Part shown: positions 1 through 9,691 of the stretch, in pieces
How the letters are laid out: the number at the start of each line of letters is the position of its first letter
How positions within the stretch are numbered: position 1 is the first letter of the stretch
Origin: Aerococcus sp. Group 1
GTDB lineage: Bacteria; Bacillota; Bacilli; Lactobacillales; Aerococcaceae
Assembly: GCF_000193205.1 (NCBI RefSeq)
Contig: NC_015278.1
Coordinates: 248,001-312,000 of the forward strand
Reading direction: 5' to 3'
DNA: 64,000 nt
Program-made: the position numbers and the translations under genes
The notes under the pieces: generated by a model
Database searches by the model: none
Seen by the model: the letters and a program-made list of their open reading frames with translations, nothing else
Told to the model about the DNA's origin: nothing

Positions 1-761
1 AAATTGCATTAGAGAAACAGTCAGAGTCTAAAAATATTTTAATTATATGTCAGTATGGTATGTCTTCTGCGCAACTTATTTACCAAAAAGTAAAACGGAT
101 TTTACCAAACCAAGATAATATTGAAATTGCTAATGCTAATAAGTTACACAAGGTTAACTTAAAAAATGTTGATTTAATAATAACTACCATTGATTTAGGA
201 GATTTTAAAAGGAATTATATTAAAGTTTCGCCTATATTTTCTTCACAAGATTATAAAAGCATTTTAAATGCATACAGTTTACTACTTAGTGAACAAAACA
301 ACTACAGTCCATCTGAAAAAATAAAAGCTCCTACTTTATTAGAATTTATGAATAAAGACCTAATAAATCTTCATATAGATTCTACAAGTAAAGAAGAACT
401 ACTAGATTTTATGATTACTCAATTAGAACAGAAGAAGATGGTAAAAAAAGAATTTAGACAGTCAATCTTTGAAAGAGAAAAATTAGGGGATACTAATTTA
501 GAAAATGGAATTGCGTTACCTCACGCAAATCCAAACACTGTTATAGAATCTTCTATATCTTTTACAACATTAAATAAACCAATTAAATGGGGAAAAGGAA
601 AAGTGCAATTAATAGTTATGATTACCTTTAATGATCAAGATACTAACAAGATAAAATTAGTTATCGAAGAACTGTTTCCAGTAATTAATAACAAAAAATT
701 AGTTGATGAACTCCTAGAAATAAAAGATAAGACGCAATGGATAAATCGATTTATTAATTAG
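1..761 (+). CDS. PRD-family PTS regulator, C-terminal part (EIIB-like and EIIA-like domains)
   Basis: This reading frame is open from the first bases of the window, so the gene starts upstream and only its C-terminal part is seen. It begins with an EIIB-like segment whose phosphocysteine motif reads ICQYGMSSAQ (bases about 45-75), followed by an EIIA domain of the fructose/mannitol class with the phosphohistidine in ALPHANP (bases about 512-532). This order is the tail of BglG/LicR/MtlR-type activators, which carry helix-turn-helix and PRD domains in front. It lies 10 bases before an EIIA gene of a galactitol-type PTS, so it is probably the activator of that operon. The sugar sensed cannot be told from this fragment. 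Confidence 0.85.
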   Translation, partial: IALEKQSESKNILIICQYGMSSAQLIYQKVKRILPNQDNIEIANANKLHKVNLKNVDLIITTIDLGDFKRNYIKVSPIFSSQDYKSILNAYSLLLSEQNNYSPSEKIKAPTLLEFMNKDLINLHIDSTSKEELLDFMITQLEQKKMVKKEFRQSIFEREKLGDTNLENGIALPHANPNTVIESSISFTTLNKPIKWGKGKVQLIVMITFNDQDTNKIKLVIEELFPVINNKKLVDELLEIKDKTQWINRFIN

Positions 762-771
762 GAGGGAAAAT

Positions 772-1227
772 ATGTATTTAGACAAAAACTTAGGAATATT
801 ACATGTAAAACAAAAAAATTCAAAAGAATTAATGAATAATTTAATTGATATTCTTGAAGAAAACAACATTGTTAAGGGTTCTTTTAGAAATGCTATTTTC
901 GAAAGAGAAGATAATTATCCTACTGGCTTAGAAATAAATGGGTATGGATTTGCTATTCCTCATACTGATGGTGCGCATGTTAATAAATCTCAAATATGTT
1001 ATGCGACTTTAGTAGAACCCGTAGAATTTCGTAGTATGACAGATCCTAATCAAATTATTAATGTTCAAATGGTATTTATGATCACTATGAAGGAGGCCCA
1101 TGAGCAACTTGAAATGCTACAGAATTTAATGTCTCTATTTCAAAATAAAAATGAAGTTCATGATTTATTGAGGATTGAAGATAAAGAAATATTTAAAAAT
1201 AAATTGATCAGTCTTGGAATTCAATAG
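772..1227 (+). CDS. gatA: PTS galactitol-type EIIA component
   Basis: This is a cytoplasmic phosphocarrier of 151 residues, the usual length for a free-standing EIIA of the fructose/mannitol fold. The phosphorylated histidine is His64 in the motif FAIPHTDG. It would take phosphate from HPr and pass it to the EIIB encoded at 2605-2889. A clear ribosome site (ggaggg) lies just before the ATG. It is followed after 14 bases by an EIIC of the galactitol family. The assignment to the Gat class rests on that neighbour; the substrate could be galactitol, a pentitol or a related polyol. Confidence 0.85.
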   Translation: MYLDKNLGILHVKQKNSKELMNNLIDILEENNIVKGSFRNAIFEREDNYPTGLEINGYGFAIPHTDGAHVNKSQICYATLVEPVEFRSMTDPNQIINVQMVFMITMKEAHEQLEMLQNLMSLFQNKNEVHDLLRIEDKEIFKNKLISLGIQ

Positions 1228-1241
1228 AAAGAGGGAGAATT

Positions 1242-2582
1242 ATGGATATTATATTAAATGCATTTGAATGGTTCATTTCATTAGGATCAAATGTATTTTT
1301 ACCTATAATTATATTTATTATTGGTTTATTATTTGGGCTAAAGCCTGGAAAAGCTTTTATTTCTGGAATCACAGTAGGTATTGGTAGTATCGGCCTTGGC
1401 TTAGTTTTAGATTTATTATCAAACAGTCTCGGAGCTGCAATTCAAGATATGGGGCAGCAATATGGTGCATCATTGAATATATTAGATATTGGTGTTGGTG
1501 TAGGTGGACCATTGGCCTTTTCCACTTCATTAGGTATTTTAATGATTCCAATATCATTAATTATTAACTTTATTTTTATTTATTTAGGGTGGACGAAAGT
1601 ATTAAATGTCGATATTTGGAACTTTTGGTTTCCGATTTTTATGGGATTAGTCGGACAAGCAATAACAGGAAAATTTGCTTATGGACTACTTATAGCAATA
1701 ATCGCTGTTATACTCCAATGGACTTTTGCAACATTTACTCAAAGAACGGTTAGTGAGTTTTTTGGATATCCTGGTATTGCTATTAGTCACATGATGGCAA
1801 CTTCTGGTGCAATTTTTGCTATAATGATCAATTGGATTTTTGAACGAATCCCTGGATTTAACAAGATAGATATGGATGCTGAAACTTTAACTGAACGTTT
1901 CGGAATCTTTGGTGATACTGTCGTTATTGGTTTAATTATCGGAATTGTTGTTGGTATTTTTGCTGGCTATGATGTAGCAGGTATAGGCACACTCGGAATG
2001 TCAACGGCTGCTATTATGAAGATCATGCCAAAAATGGTTGCAATGTTCATGGAGGGGTTAATGCCTATAGCCGAGGCAGCTCAAGAATTTGCCAATCGTC
2101 GCTTAGAAGGGCGTGAGGTTTTAATTGGTATGGATGCGGCTCTAACAGTTGGACATTCAACAGTAATGTCTACATCTCTTCTACTTGTTCCAATTTCTCT
2201 AGTTTTAGCTTTAATTTTGCCAGGTAATAAAGTATTGCCCTTCGGAGATTTAGCGTTCTTTGCTTTTGCGATATGTTTAATGATTCCTTTCTTTAAGGGT
2301 AACGTGATGAGATCAATTATAGGAAGCTCAATTTACGTTATATTTTGCTTATATATGTCAACCTGGCTTGCACCTATTATTACAGATGTCTTCAATCTTG
2401 CCAGTTTTGATATAGGAACTAGTGGATTAGCAACTATGCTTTTAGCGGCTTTATGGCCTGTAGGGCTACTAGTAATTGCATACAATTACCTAGGGATAAT
2501 AGGAATTGGAATTTACGCTGTAATAGTAATTACTTGTGCTATTTACTTCAGCAAAATTAAAGACATTGAGACTTTCAGTTAA
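1242..2582 (+). CDS. gatC: PTS galactitol-type EIIC permease
   Basis: This is an integral membrane protein of 446 residues with about ten hydrophobic segments spread along its length, the size and layout of GatC/SgcC permeases. It would form the sugar channel of the transporter whose soluble parts are encoded on both sides (EIIA upstream, EIIB downstream), all in one direction with gaps of 14-22 bases. A ribosome site (gaggga) precedes the ATG. The EIIC fixes the transporter class, but galactitol-family permeases also carry ribitol, arabitol, xylitol and other polyols, so the substrate is open. Confidence 0.85.
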   Translation: MDIILNAFEWFISLGSNVFLPIIIFIIGLLFGLKPGKAFISGITVGIGSIGLGLVLDLLSNSLGAAIQDMGQQYGASLNILDIGVGVGGPLAFSTSLGILMIPISLIINFIFIYLGWTKVLNVDIWNFWFPIFMGLVGQAITGKFAYGLLIAIIAVILQWTFATFTQRTVSEFFGYPGIAISHMMATSGAIFAIMINWIFERIPGFNKIDMDAETLTERFGIFGDTVVIGLIIGIVVGIFAGYDVAGIGTLGMSTAAIMKIMPKMVAMFMEGLMPIAEAAQEFANRRLEGREVLIGMDAALTVGHSTVMSTSLLLVPISLVLALILPGNKVLPFGDLAFFAFAICLMIPFFKGNVMRSIIGSSIYVIFCLYMSTWLAPIITDVFNLASFDIGTSGLATMLLAALWPVGLLVIAYNYLGIIGIGIYAVIVITCAIYFSKIKDIETFS

Positions 2583-2604
2583 GAATATTTAAAGGAGATT
2601 AACT

Positions 2605-2889
2605 ATGAAAAAATTATTAGTTGTTTGTGGAGCTGGACATGCTACCTCAACTATTGCTGTTTCTAAAATTCAAAATTGGCTTAAAAGTAACGGGAAAGAT
2701 GATCAAGTAAAAATTTATCAATCTAAAATTGCTGATGAGCTTCATCATTTAGATGAATATGATGCTGTTGTCAGCACAACGGTTGTTCCTGAAAATGTTA
2801 AAAATAAAGTGATTAATGGCTTAGGCCTATTAACAGGAATGAATACTGACATTATTTATAATAAACTTGAAGAACGTTTGGAGTTGTAA
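2605..2889 (+). CDS. gatB: PTS galactitol-type EIIB component
   Basis: This is a small cytoplasmic EIIB of 94 residues. The phosphocysteine lies at residue 8 in LVVCGAGHATS, the P-loop typical of the galactitol and lactose EIIB families. It accepts phosphate from the EIIA at 772-1227 and phosphorylates the sugar carried by the EIIC at 1242-2582. The ribosome site aaaggag is well placed. The next gene begins 2 bases after its stop, so translation is probably coupled. Confidence 0.87.
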   Translation: MKKLLVVCGAGHATSTIAVSKIQNWLKSNGKDDQVKIYQSKIADELHHLDEYDAVVSTTVVPENVKNKVINGLGLLTGMNTDIIYNKLEERLEL

Positions 2890-2891
2890 TC

Positions 2892-3409
2892 ATGAAAATT
2901 TACCATGATTTTATGACTATTGATACAGTTGCAGGCAGGCCCTCTTACCATGACATTTTTGAAAAAATCAAAAAAGTACTTGAGAAAGCGGAAGTCAGAG
3001 ATGGTATCTTAGTAATTACTACTCCTCATACAACCTGTTCCTTATATTTTGAAGAAAATATGCATGATATTAATTTTTTGGTGATGAATATCTACAAGTA
3101 GATTTCAATAATGTTATGGATAAGATTGCTCCTCCAATGAAAACGGAAAATGATTATAACAGTCCTGGAGAAAAGCACATTGAGTTTGGAATGAATCTTT
3201 CTGATCCTAACTATCCCGCAGAAAAATGGGTAATGCTGAATACTGATGCGCATATTCGCTCATCAATTTTTGGAAGCAATTCTATGACGATTATTATTAA
3301 GAATAACAAGTTGTTAACAGGTAATCTTGGTCGTGTATATTTTGTTGATTGGGATCAGCTAAGAGAGCGTAGCCGTACTGTGAATTTTTTGATTATGGGC
3401 GAAGAATAA
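2892..3409 (+). pseudogene. YjbQ/UPF0047 family protein, frameshifted
   Basis: Two reading frames together make a protein closely resembling the intact YjbQ-family protein at 16240-16761. The first part holds the family motif PHTTCS and breaks off after the T-run at 3074-3079; the second, continuing in another frame, holds the motif TDAHIRSSIFG and the C-terminal strand ending in IMGEE. Adding one T to the six-T run restores a continuous frame with the sequence DEYLQVDFNNVMDK, matching the intact copy's ESLQADFNNVLEK. The reported activity of the family is secondary thiamine-phosphate synthase, but its place in a PTS operon suggests a sugar-linked role. The break may be a sequencing error or real decay. 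Confidence 0.8.
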
Positions 3410-3421
3410 GGGGGGATACCT

Positions 3422-4073
3422 ATGATTATTGCTCCTTCATTATTAAATAGTAAATTATATGAATTTGAAAAGAATCAAGAGATTTTTCAAAAAAACGGTA
3501 TTACTGAGCTTCATATTGACGTAATGGACGGAAATTTTGTTCCTGATCAAGCAAATGGTCCTAAATTAATTAGAGATATTCGACCGTTATCAAATCTATA
3601 CTTTGATATTCACTTGATGATTTCTTCTCCAGAAAGAAAAATTGAAAATTATTTAGATACTGGGGCAGATGGTATCACTTTTCATATTGAAGCAACTAGT
3701 GATTCAATGTATATTGTCAACACTTTAAAAAATGCAAATATTGATGCTTCTGTTGCAGTTAATCCTGGAACTTCACTTAATGCTATTGAGGAATTACTAC
3801 CCAAAATCAATAGAGTATTAATTATGACTGCTAACCCAGGCAGATCAGAGGAGCAATTTCACTTAGAGTGTTTAGAAAAATAAAAAACTTAATCGAATTA
3901 GAAAAGATAAAGGATATAAATTTGTTATTCAGTCCGATGGTAAAGTAGATAATAAAGTGATTACTTCACTAAAAGAGTCAGGTTGCGATCATATTGTTTC
4001 AGGGGGTTATATCTTCAATCACAAATCACCCGGTCGTCAAATTCAAAATTTAATAAAGGAACTTGATAAATGA
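3422..4073 (+). pseudogene. rpe: ribulose-phosphate 3-epimerase family, frameshifted
   Basis: The first 153 codons give a TIM-barrel epimerase of the Rpe/AlsE family: it begins IAPSLLNS, has the metal motif HIDVMDGNFVP, then FDIHLMI and NPGTSL. The frame stops at 3881. A different frame from about 3882 gives the expected C-terminal half, including SGCDHIVSGGYIF, up to a stop at 4071-4073. The change lies in the adjacent runs of five and six A at 3876-3887; either two A are missing or one is extra. The restored protein would be about 216 residues, normal for the family. The product would interconvert ketopentose (or ketohexose) phosphates. The final glycine-rich motif VSGGYIF replaces the usual SGSAIF, suggesting an AlsE- or HPS-like specificity. 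Confidence 0.8.
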
Positions 4074-4632
4074 TGACCAATTCAACATATAGAAATTACG
4101 TCTCGATTCTTAAAGAACTTAACATGCATCAAGAAGAATTAGCGTTGTATAATTTTGGAAAAATAAATAATCTGATTATAAATGCTAATCATATATTTTT
4201 ACTAGGAGCAGGGAGATCTGGTTGCGTAATGAAGATGTTTGCTAATCGTTTAAATCATCTTGGGCTCAATGTGAGTATTATTGGAGAAGTTACCGCTCCA
4301 CCAGCTAATAAAAATGATGTCTTAATATTAAATTCTTCATCTGGCGCAACTGATCGATTAATTGTTACTGCTAAAAAGGCAAAAAAATAGGTGTTACAAT
4401 TATATTGATAAGTTCACAAACGAATACGGAACTTTATAAAATAGCAGACGAAGCCATTATTTTTTCTGCAAATAGCAAAAGTTCTGCAGATAATTCATTA
4501 TCACGACAACCGATGGGCTCATTATTTGAACAGACCAGCCTTATCATTTGTGATGCTATTGTAATTTCTTTAAAAGAAATGCTTGAAGAAACTAATCAAA
4601 CAATGAGTAAACGACATGCAAATTTAGAATAA
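4070..4632 (+). pseudogene. SIS-domain sugar isomerase, HxlB (6-phospho-3-hexuloisomerase) like, frameshifted
   Basis: The ATG overlaps the stop of the preceding epimerase frame. The first 106 codons hold the SIS-domain start (IFLLGAGRSG) and ILNSSSGATDR, and end at a run of seven A at 4381-4387. The next frame continues from there with an isoleucine-rich strand, then RQPMGSLFEQ near 4505 and a C terminus like that of hexuloisomerases. One extra A joins the two into a protein of about 187 residues, the normal length of 6-phospho-3-hexuloisomerase. Paired with the epimerase-family gene before it, it resembles the HPS/PHI pair that links ribulose-5-phosphate and fructose-6-phosphate, though that substrate is an inference. 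Confidence 0.75.
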
Positions 4633-4656
4633 TTTATAATTATAAAATAGTTAAAG

Positions 4657-4692
4657 ATCGATAAGTAATGATTTCATTGCTTATCGATTTTT
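4657..4692 (+). terminator. rho-independent terminator of the gat-type operon
   Basis: A 14-base stem (4657-4670 with 4675-4688, one G-U pair) is followed by TTTT, 24 bases after the stop of the SIS gene. It ends the first operon. Confidence 0.8.
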
Positions 4693-4706
4693 ATTTATAA
4701 AAAAGA

Positions 4707-4722
4707 TTGTAAACGTATATTT
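4707..4722 (+). promoter_or_regulatory. cre-like CcpA site before the second PRD regulator
   Basis: The sequence TTGTAAACGTATATTT matches 14 of 16 positions of the cre pattern WTGNAANCGNWNNCAW. It lies about 150 bases before the TTG start of the next regulator and after the terminator of the previous operon. This suggests catabolite control of the ascorbate-type PTS operon. Only sequence similarity supports it. Confidence 0.45.
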
Positions 4723-4854
4723 TGATATATAATAAGTGATAAAACGAGAGATCAGCCTATAAAAATAAATTTTCTGTTATCGAAATTGTGCTCAATTATT
4801 CTTGATAACGCTTACAGATCACTTTACTATAGTTACATAGAAGGGAGTGATAAG

Positions 4855-6906
4855 TTGTTAAATTATAAAGTTAGCTTTCTGGTGAGTGAACCGAGAACGC
4901 TAACTAGAAAAGATGCTTTAAATTTGTCAGAACTATCACTTTCAGAATTCAATAAACAAATCAAAGAGCTAAGCGAAAGGAGCTATCGTTTATTAGATCA
5001 CATAATAGAGTATAAAGGAAACCTAATAATGTCATCTACAGTTGTTGAACATTGGACCGATTTATATTTCGATTCGAGTGAACAAGAAATCATTTACTCT
5101 AAATTAGAAAGACAGTTGATGATAACCCTTCTATCTTTTTCAAACATCAGCTGTAACTCGATATTTGAACTACAATTATTTTTTGATGTTAGCAAAAATA
5201 CCATAGTAAATGATATAGCGGCCCTAAGAAGTGAATTGGAGAAAGAAGACTTAGACCTTACCTACAGCCGAGCGAAAGGCTACCAGCTTAAAGGTGATGA
5301 ATTAACTGTTCGTTCTTTTGCTTTTGATAAAATGGGTGACTTATTGAAGTTACAGAATGGGGAGCGTTTGTTATACAAGGGGTTAACCCAAATAAGTAAT
5401 GACTACTACGCTAAAGTCAGACTTAGTTTTGACACCATCATTCAAAATAATCACTTAAAAATTGTAGAAACTCGTTTTAATAAATCGCTTTACTTTGTGG
5501 CTTATTTATTACAGAGAAGTAAATATAATAACTGCCATTTTACTCAAGCCGATAAGAAATTAATTTCATCAGTTAGGTTATATCATTCTTCAAAGATCTT
5601 ATTAGACAATGTAGAGAATATAAAATCTTATGATGAAGAAAAATATTATTTCACAATTTTACTTTTAATTATTTGTGAAAAAATTCCTAAATCAAATGGA
5701 TTTGATTTTCTCTATCAGTGCTCAAAAGAAATTATTAATGAATTTCAAAGAATTTCTGCAGTTGAGATTGAAAATTATGACTATCTTTTAGAGAGTCTAT
5801 ATCAGCACTTAGTTCCTGCTTTTTTTAGAATTAAATTTAATTTTTATATTTCTAACCCACTACTAGAGGAAGTATTCAATCAATATAATGATCTTTTCAA
5901 TATATTGAAGGTTGCCTTAGAGCCTTTTAGGCAAGTTTTAAATAAGCGGATTCCAGATAATGAAATTGGTTTTTTTACAGTGCTTTTTGGCGGACAGACG
6001 CAATCAAAATATTCTAAGCAAAGTTTAAAAGCAGTTATTCTATGTCCCAATGGAATTAGTTCATCGGTTATTATGCGAGCTGAACTTCAAAGCATGTTTC
6101 CTGAAATTGAGATGATTAATTCTGAATCGATTAATGATTTTGAAGGATTTTTAAAAGACAACGATAATCATAGTGAAGTAGACTTAGTCTTTTCAACTGT
6201 TCCCATCAAGTTAGATAAAAAAGTGTTTGTTGTTAAACCTTTAATGACAGAGATTGAGAAGTATGAATTAATTGAAGAAGTCCATAGTGAATTTAATTTT
6301 AAATCAGCTAAAATGCCAACGGTTGTCGATCTATTAGATACGATAATGCCATACATATCACTGAATGAGGGTGTCACTCGAAGCAAGTTAATTAGTATTA
6401 TGCGCAATAAAATAAATAAATCGATTTCTAGAAATACTGACAGACGTCCCCAACTGTCTGATTTGTTAACGGACGATATGATTCAATTTAGCGATGAAGA
6501 CTTAACCTGGCAAGAGGCGATAAAGTTATCGGCATTACCCCTATTAAATAAGAATTCTATTGAAGATAGGTATGTTGAGGCAATCATTAATCGGACTTAT
6601 AAATATGGTGAATTTATATATCTCGGGAAAGGCATCGCTTTACCTCATGCGCGCCCCGAAGAGGGGGTAAACAATATAGGAATGACACTTCTTTCTTTGA
6701 GAAATCCTATACATATATTAGAAAATAGAAAGAATCCGATCTATATATTAGTTTTCTTAGCAGCAATTGATGATAAGTTTCATTTAAGAGCCTTAGCAAA
6801 ATTAACAGAAATTTTAAATGATCAGCATACTTTAGAAGAATTGTTCGCAGCTGAGGATAGTCAAGCAATTATTGAATTAATAAAACGAGAAGAAATGAAA
6901 GGGTAG
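4855..6906 (+). CDS. PRD-containing transcriptional activator with EIIB and EIIA domains
   Basis: This is a BglG/LicR/MtlR-type regulator of 683 residues. N-terminal helix-turn-helix segments (for example FFDVSKNTIVNDIAALR) are followed by two PRD regions, an EIIB-like domain with the cysteine in VILCPNGISSS, and an EIIA domain with the histidine in IALPHARPEEG. Phosphorylation of these sites by PTS proteins would set its activity. I chose the TTG at 4855 because gggag lies seven bases upstream; a TTG at 4786 in the same frame has no good ribosome site. It heads an operon with aldolase, transketolase and ascorbate-type PTS genes and its EIIA domain resembles the EIIA of that operon, so it very probably controls it. 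Confidence 0.85.
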   Translation: MLNYKVSFLVSEPRTLTRKDALNLSELSLSEFNKQIKELSERSYRLLDHIIEYKGNLIMSSTVVEHWTDLYFDSSEQEIIYSKLERQLMITLLSFSNISCNSIFELQLFFDVSKNTIVNDIAALRSELEKEDLDLTYSRAKGYQLKGDELTVRSFAFDKMGDLLKLQNGERLLYKGLTQISNDYYAKVRLSFDTIIQNNHLKIVETRFNKSLYFVAYLLQRSKYNNCHFTQADKKLISSVRLYHSSKILLDNVENIKSYDEEKYYFTILLLIICEKIPKSNGFDFLYQCSKEIINEFQRISAVEIENYDYLLESLYQHLVPAFFRIKFNFYISNPLLEEVFNQYNDLFNILKVALEPFRQVLNKRIPDNEIGFFTVLFGGQTQSKYSKQSLKAVILCPNGISSSVIMRAELQSMFPEIEMINSESINDFEGFLKDNDNHSEVDLVFSTVPIKLDKKVFVVKPLMTEIEKYELIEEVHSEFNFKSAKMPTVVDLLDTIMPYISLNEGVTRSKLISIMRNKINKSISRNTDRRPQLSDLLTDDMIQFSDEDLTWQEAIKLSALPLLNKNSIEDRYVEAIINRTYKYGEFIYLGKGIALPHARPEEGVNNIGMTLLSLRNPIHILENRKNPIYILVFLAAIDDKFHLRALAKLTEILNDQHTLEELFAAEDSQAIIELIKREEMKG

Positions 6907-6914
6907 ATGTTTTA

Positions 6915-7571
6915 GTGGATAAAAATCAATTGGCTCAAAAAATTGATCATACCTTATTAAAGGCAGATGCAACTGAGCAAGCGATTAGAACAGTTTGTCA
7001 AGAAGCGATTGATTACAATACAGCCTCAGTTTGTGTGAATTCCTATTGGGTTCCTATAGTGCATGAGCTTTTAGAAGAAACAAAAATCAATACAGTAGCT
7101 GTTGTAGGTTTTCCCTTAGGAGCTATGTCGACTGAAAGTAAAACATTTGAAGCTAAAAATGCTATCGATAATGGTGCAGATGAAATTGATATGGTTATGA
7201 ATATTGGACAAATGCTCAGTGGAAATTATGACGAAGTTCTAAATGATATTAAATCTGTAGCTGATGTTGTTCATGACAGCGACAAGGTACTTAAGGTTAT
7301 CCTTGAAAATGCACTTATTGGAAAAGATTTAATTGAAAAAGCATGTCATTTGGCTGAAGAAGCTGGTGCTGATTATGTCAAAACCTCTACTGGTTTTAGC
7401 ACATCTGGAGCTAAGCTGGAAGATGTCGAATTAATGAGAAAAAGTGTAAGCCCCCATGTAAAAATAAAAGCAGCGGGTGGAATAAGAGATAAAGAGACGG
7501 CAATAAAAATGTTAAAAGCAGGTGCAGACCGTCTGGGATTAAGTAGTACCCTTACCATTTTGGCTGAGTAA
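6915..7571 (+). CDS. deoC: deoxyribose-phosphate aldolase family protein
   Basis: This is a class I aldolase of 218 residues. The Schiff-base lysine is in YVKTSTGF (about residue 155), and the family motifs DHTLLK, VVGFPLGA and EIDMVMNIG are present. The known reaction cleaves 2-deoxyribose-5-phosphate to glyceraldehyde-3-phosphate and acetaldehyde. The start is a GTG with aaaggg upstream, eight bases after the regulator's stop. No phosphopentomutase or nucleoside phosphorylase is nearby; its neighbours are transketolase and an ascorbate-type PTS. It may therefore act on a PTS-imported sugar derivative and not on nucleosides. The family call is firm, the substrate is not. Confidence 0.88.
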   Translation: MDKNQLAQKIDHTLLKADATEQAIRTVCQEAIDYNTASVCVNSYWVPIVHELLEETKINTVAVVGFPLGAMSTESKTFEAKNAIDNGADEIDMVMNIGQMLSGNYDEVLNDIKSVADVVHDSDKVLKVILENALIGKDLIEKACHLAEEAGADYVKTSTGFSTSGAKLEDVELMRKSVSPHVKIKAAGGIRDKETAIKMLKAGADRLGLSSTLTILAE

Positions 7572-7625
7572 TTATAATCCTATAAAAAATATTTATAAAT
7601 AGAAATTATAAAAAGGAGAATGTAC

Positions 7626-9620
7626 ATGTTTTCAAAAGTTGACAGTTTGGCTGTAGACACTATTCGTATGTTGAGCTTAGACCAGGTCGAAGAAGCTGGA
7701 GCAGGACATCCAGGAGCGCCTCTTGACCAAGCACCTATGGCTCATGCTTTGTGGACAAAACATTTAAGAGTTAATCCAACTAATCCTAAATGGTTTAACA
7801 GAGATCGCTTTGTTTTATCTTCAGGACATGGCTCTCCGTTAATTTATTCGTTATTACATTTAGCTGGTTTTAATTTATCGATAGATGATCTAAAACACTT
7901 TAGAAAATTTAATTCAAAAACACCTGGGCACCCTGAAGTTACCCATACAGAAGGTGTTGAAGCAACTACTGGTCCACTTGGGCAAGGAGTAGCAAATGCA
8001 GTTGGTATGGCTATGGCAGAAGCTCATTTAGCAGCAATGTTTAACCGGGATAACTATAATGTGGTCGATCACTATACCTATACAATTTGTGGGGATGGCG
8101 ACCTGCAAGAAGGTGTTTGCCAAGAAGCATCTAGTTTAGCTGGGCACCTAAAATTAGGGAAACTAATCGTTCTCTATGATTCTAATGATGTTCAACTCGA
8201 TGGGCCAACTAATATGGGCTTTACTGAAGATATTGAAATGAAGTATAAAGCTTATGGATGGCATTATCAACGTGTTGAAGATGGAAATGATATGGAGGCT
8301 ATCAATAAAGCCATTGAAAAAGCTAAGGCTGAAACCGATAAACCTTCTATTATTGAAATAAAAACAATTATTGGATACGGTATGCCGAATGCAGGCACAT
8401 CTGATGCCCATAGTGATCCTATTGGAGCGGAAGGCGTTGCTTATACTAAAAAGCAATATCACTGGACACACGATGAACCTTTCTATGTTCCAGACGAGGT
8501 TTACAATGTTTATAAAGAAAATGTTGAAAATCGAGGCAGTCAAGCTGAAGAAGAGTGGAACAAATTATTTAAGGGCTATCAAGAAGCTTATCCAGAATTA
8601 GCTGAAGAACTAAGTGCAAGTATTAGAAGAGAATTACCAGACAATTGGGCAGATGAAGTGCCAAACTATGAAGTTGGTGATTCAGAATCTACCCGCGATA
8701 CCAGCAGTCGGATTATAAATGGCATCGCTGAGAAAGTTTCTACATTCTGGGGAGGCTCGGCCGATCTCTCTAATTCTAATAAGACAATGATAAAATCAGC
8801 AGAAGCATTTACTCCAGATAATTATGAAGGAAGAAATATTTGGTATGGTGTTCGTGAATTTGCCATGGGTGCTATCTTGAATGGGATCTTATTACATGGA
8901 GGCACTTGGTCTTATGTAGGTACTTTCTTTGTATTCTCTGATTATCTGCGCCCTGCAATTCGTTTGGCTGCTTTATCTCAAATACCAGCTATTTATGTAT
9001 TTACCCATGACTCTGTTATTTTAGGATTTGATGGAGCCACACACGAACCTATTGAACATTTTGCAAGTTATAGAGCTATGCCAAATCTAACAACCTTCAG
9101 ACCTGCTGATGCTAACGAAGCTGTTGCAGCTTGGAAATTTGCTATGGAATCTGAAGACCGTCCGACTATTTTGGCTTTATCTAGACAGGCACTTCCAGTA
9201 TTAGAAGGAACTGTTAAATATGCTCAAGATCATGTTGAAAAGGGTGGTTATGTGATTTCTCCCGCTGAAAGTAAAGATTATGATGGAATAATTATTGCCA
9301 GCGGTTCAGAAGTTTCATTGAGCATTGAAGTCCAAAAACAATTAAAAGAAGATGGAATTGATGTAAGCGTAGTCTCAATGCCAAGTACTGATTTATTTGA
9401 TTTACAAAGTGACGAATACAAGGAAGCAGTATTACCAAGTAAAATCGAAAAACGTTTAGTAGTGGAAGCAAGTAATGATCCAGGTTGGGCAAAATACTAT
9501 GGGTCTAAAGGCAAAGCGTTAGGTATTGAAACATTTGGAATTAGCGGCGACGGCCAAGAAGTTTATGAATCATTTGGTTACACCGTTGATAAAATTGTTG
9601 AAGAATATAAAACTTTGTAA
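7626..9620 (+). CDS. tkt: transketolase
   Basis: This is a full-length thiamine-diphosphate transketolase of 664 residues. Visible motifs are the N-terminal GAGHPGAPL, the cofactor motif beginning GDGDLQEGV, the pyrimidine-domain GVREFAMGA and [10 protein letters not shown]. It transfers a two-carbon unit between ketose and aldose phosphates. I chose the second ATG at 7626 because aaggag sits seven bases before it, while the ATG at 7620 is too close. Its place between a DeoC-like aldolase and a PTS suggests a copy dedicated to one substrate; whether a housekeeping copy exists elsewhere cannot be seen. Confidence 0.92.
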   Translation: MFSKVDSLAVDTIRMLSLDQVEEAGAGHPGAPLDQAPMAHALWTKHLRVNPTNPKWFNRDRFVLSSGHGSPLIYSLLHLAGFNLSIDDLKHFRKFNSKTPGHPEVTHTEGVEATTGPLGQGVANAVGMAMAEAHLAAMFNRDNYNVVDHYTYTICGDGDLQEGVCQEASSLAGHLKLGKLIVLYDSNDVQLDGPTNMGFTEDIEMKYKAYGWHYQRVEDGNDMEAINKAIEKAKAETDKPSIIEIKTIIGYGMPNAGTSDAHSDPIGAEGVAYTKKQYHWTHDEPFYVPDEVYNVYKENVENRGSQAEEEWNKLFKGYQEAYPELAEELSASIRRELPDNWADEVPNYEVGDSESTRDTSSRIINGIAEKVSTFWGGSADLSNSNKTMIKSAEAFTPDNYEGRNIWYGVREFAMGAILNGILLHGGTWSYVGTFFVFSDYLRPAIRLAALSQIPAIYVFTHDSVILGFDGATHEPIEHFASYRAMPNLTTFRPADANEAVAAWKFAMESEDRPTILALSRQALPVLEGTVKYAQDHVEKGGYVISPAESKDYDGIIIASGSEVSLSIEVQKQLKEDGIDVSVVSMPSTDLFDLQSDEYKEAVLPSKIEKRLVVEASNDPGWAKYYGSKGKALGIETFGISGDGQEVYESFGYTVDKIVEEYKTL

Positions 9621-9643
9621 TTAAAAGGGAAGTATCGATATAT

Positions 9644-9668
9644 CGCATTATAGATTTTCTATAATGCG
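9644..9668 (+). other. perfect 11-bp stem-loop between transketolase and PTS genes
   Basis: Bases 9644-9654 pair perfectly with 9658-9668 around a three-base loop. No T-run follows, so it is not a standard terminator. In an intercistronic position it could stabilise or mark processing of the mRNA between tkt and the EIIA gene. Confidence 0.5.
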
Positions 9669-9691
9669 GTGTATTGGAAAAAGGTGAAGGA

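Noticed and set aside
2892..4632. Reading the YjbQ, Rpe and SIS fragments as separate short genes
   Set aside because: Each pair of fragments makes one full-length family member once the homopolymer break is mended, and the second fragments have no ribosome sites.
8371..8601. Open frame inside the transketolase gene, with another on the opposite strand at 8163-8543
   Set aside because: Both lie wholly within tkt, have no ribosome site and give compositionally odd proteins; they are shadows of the real gene.
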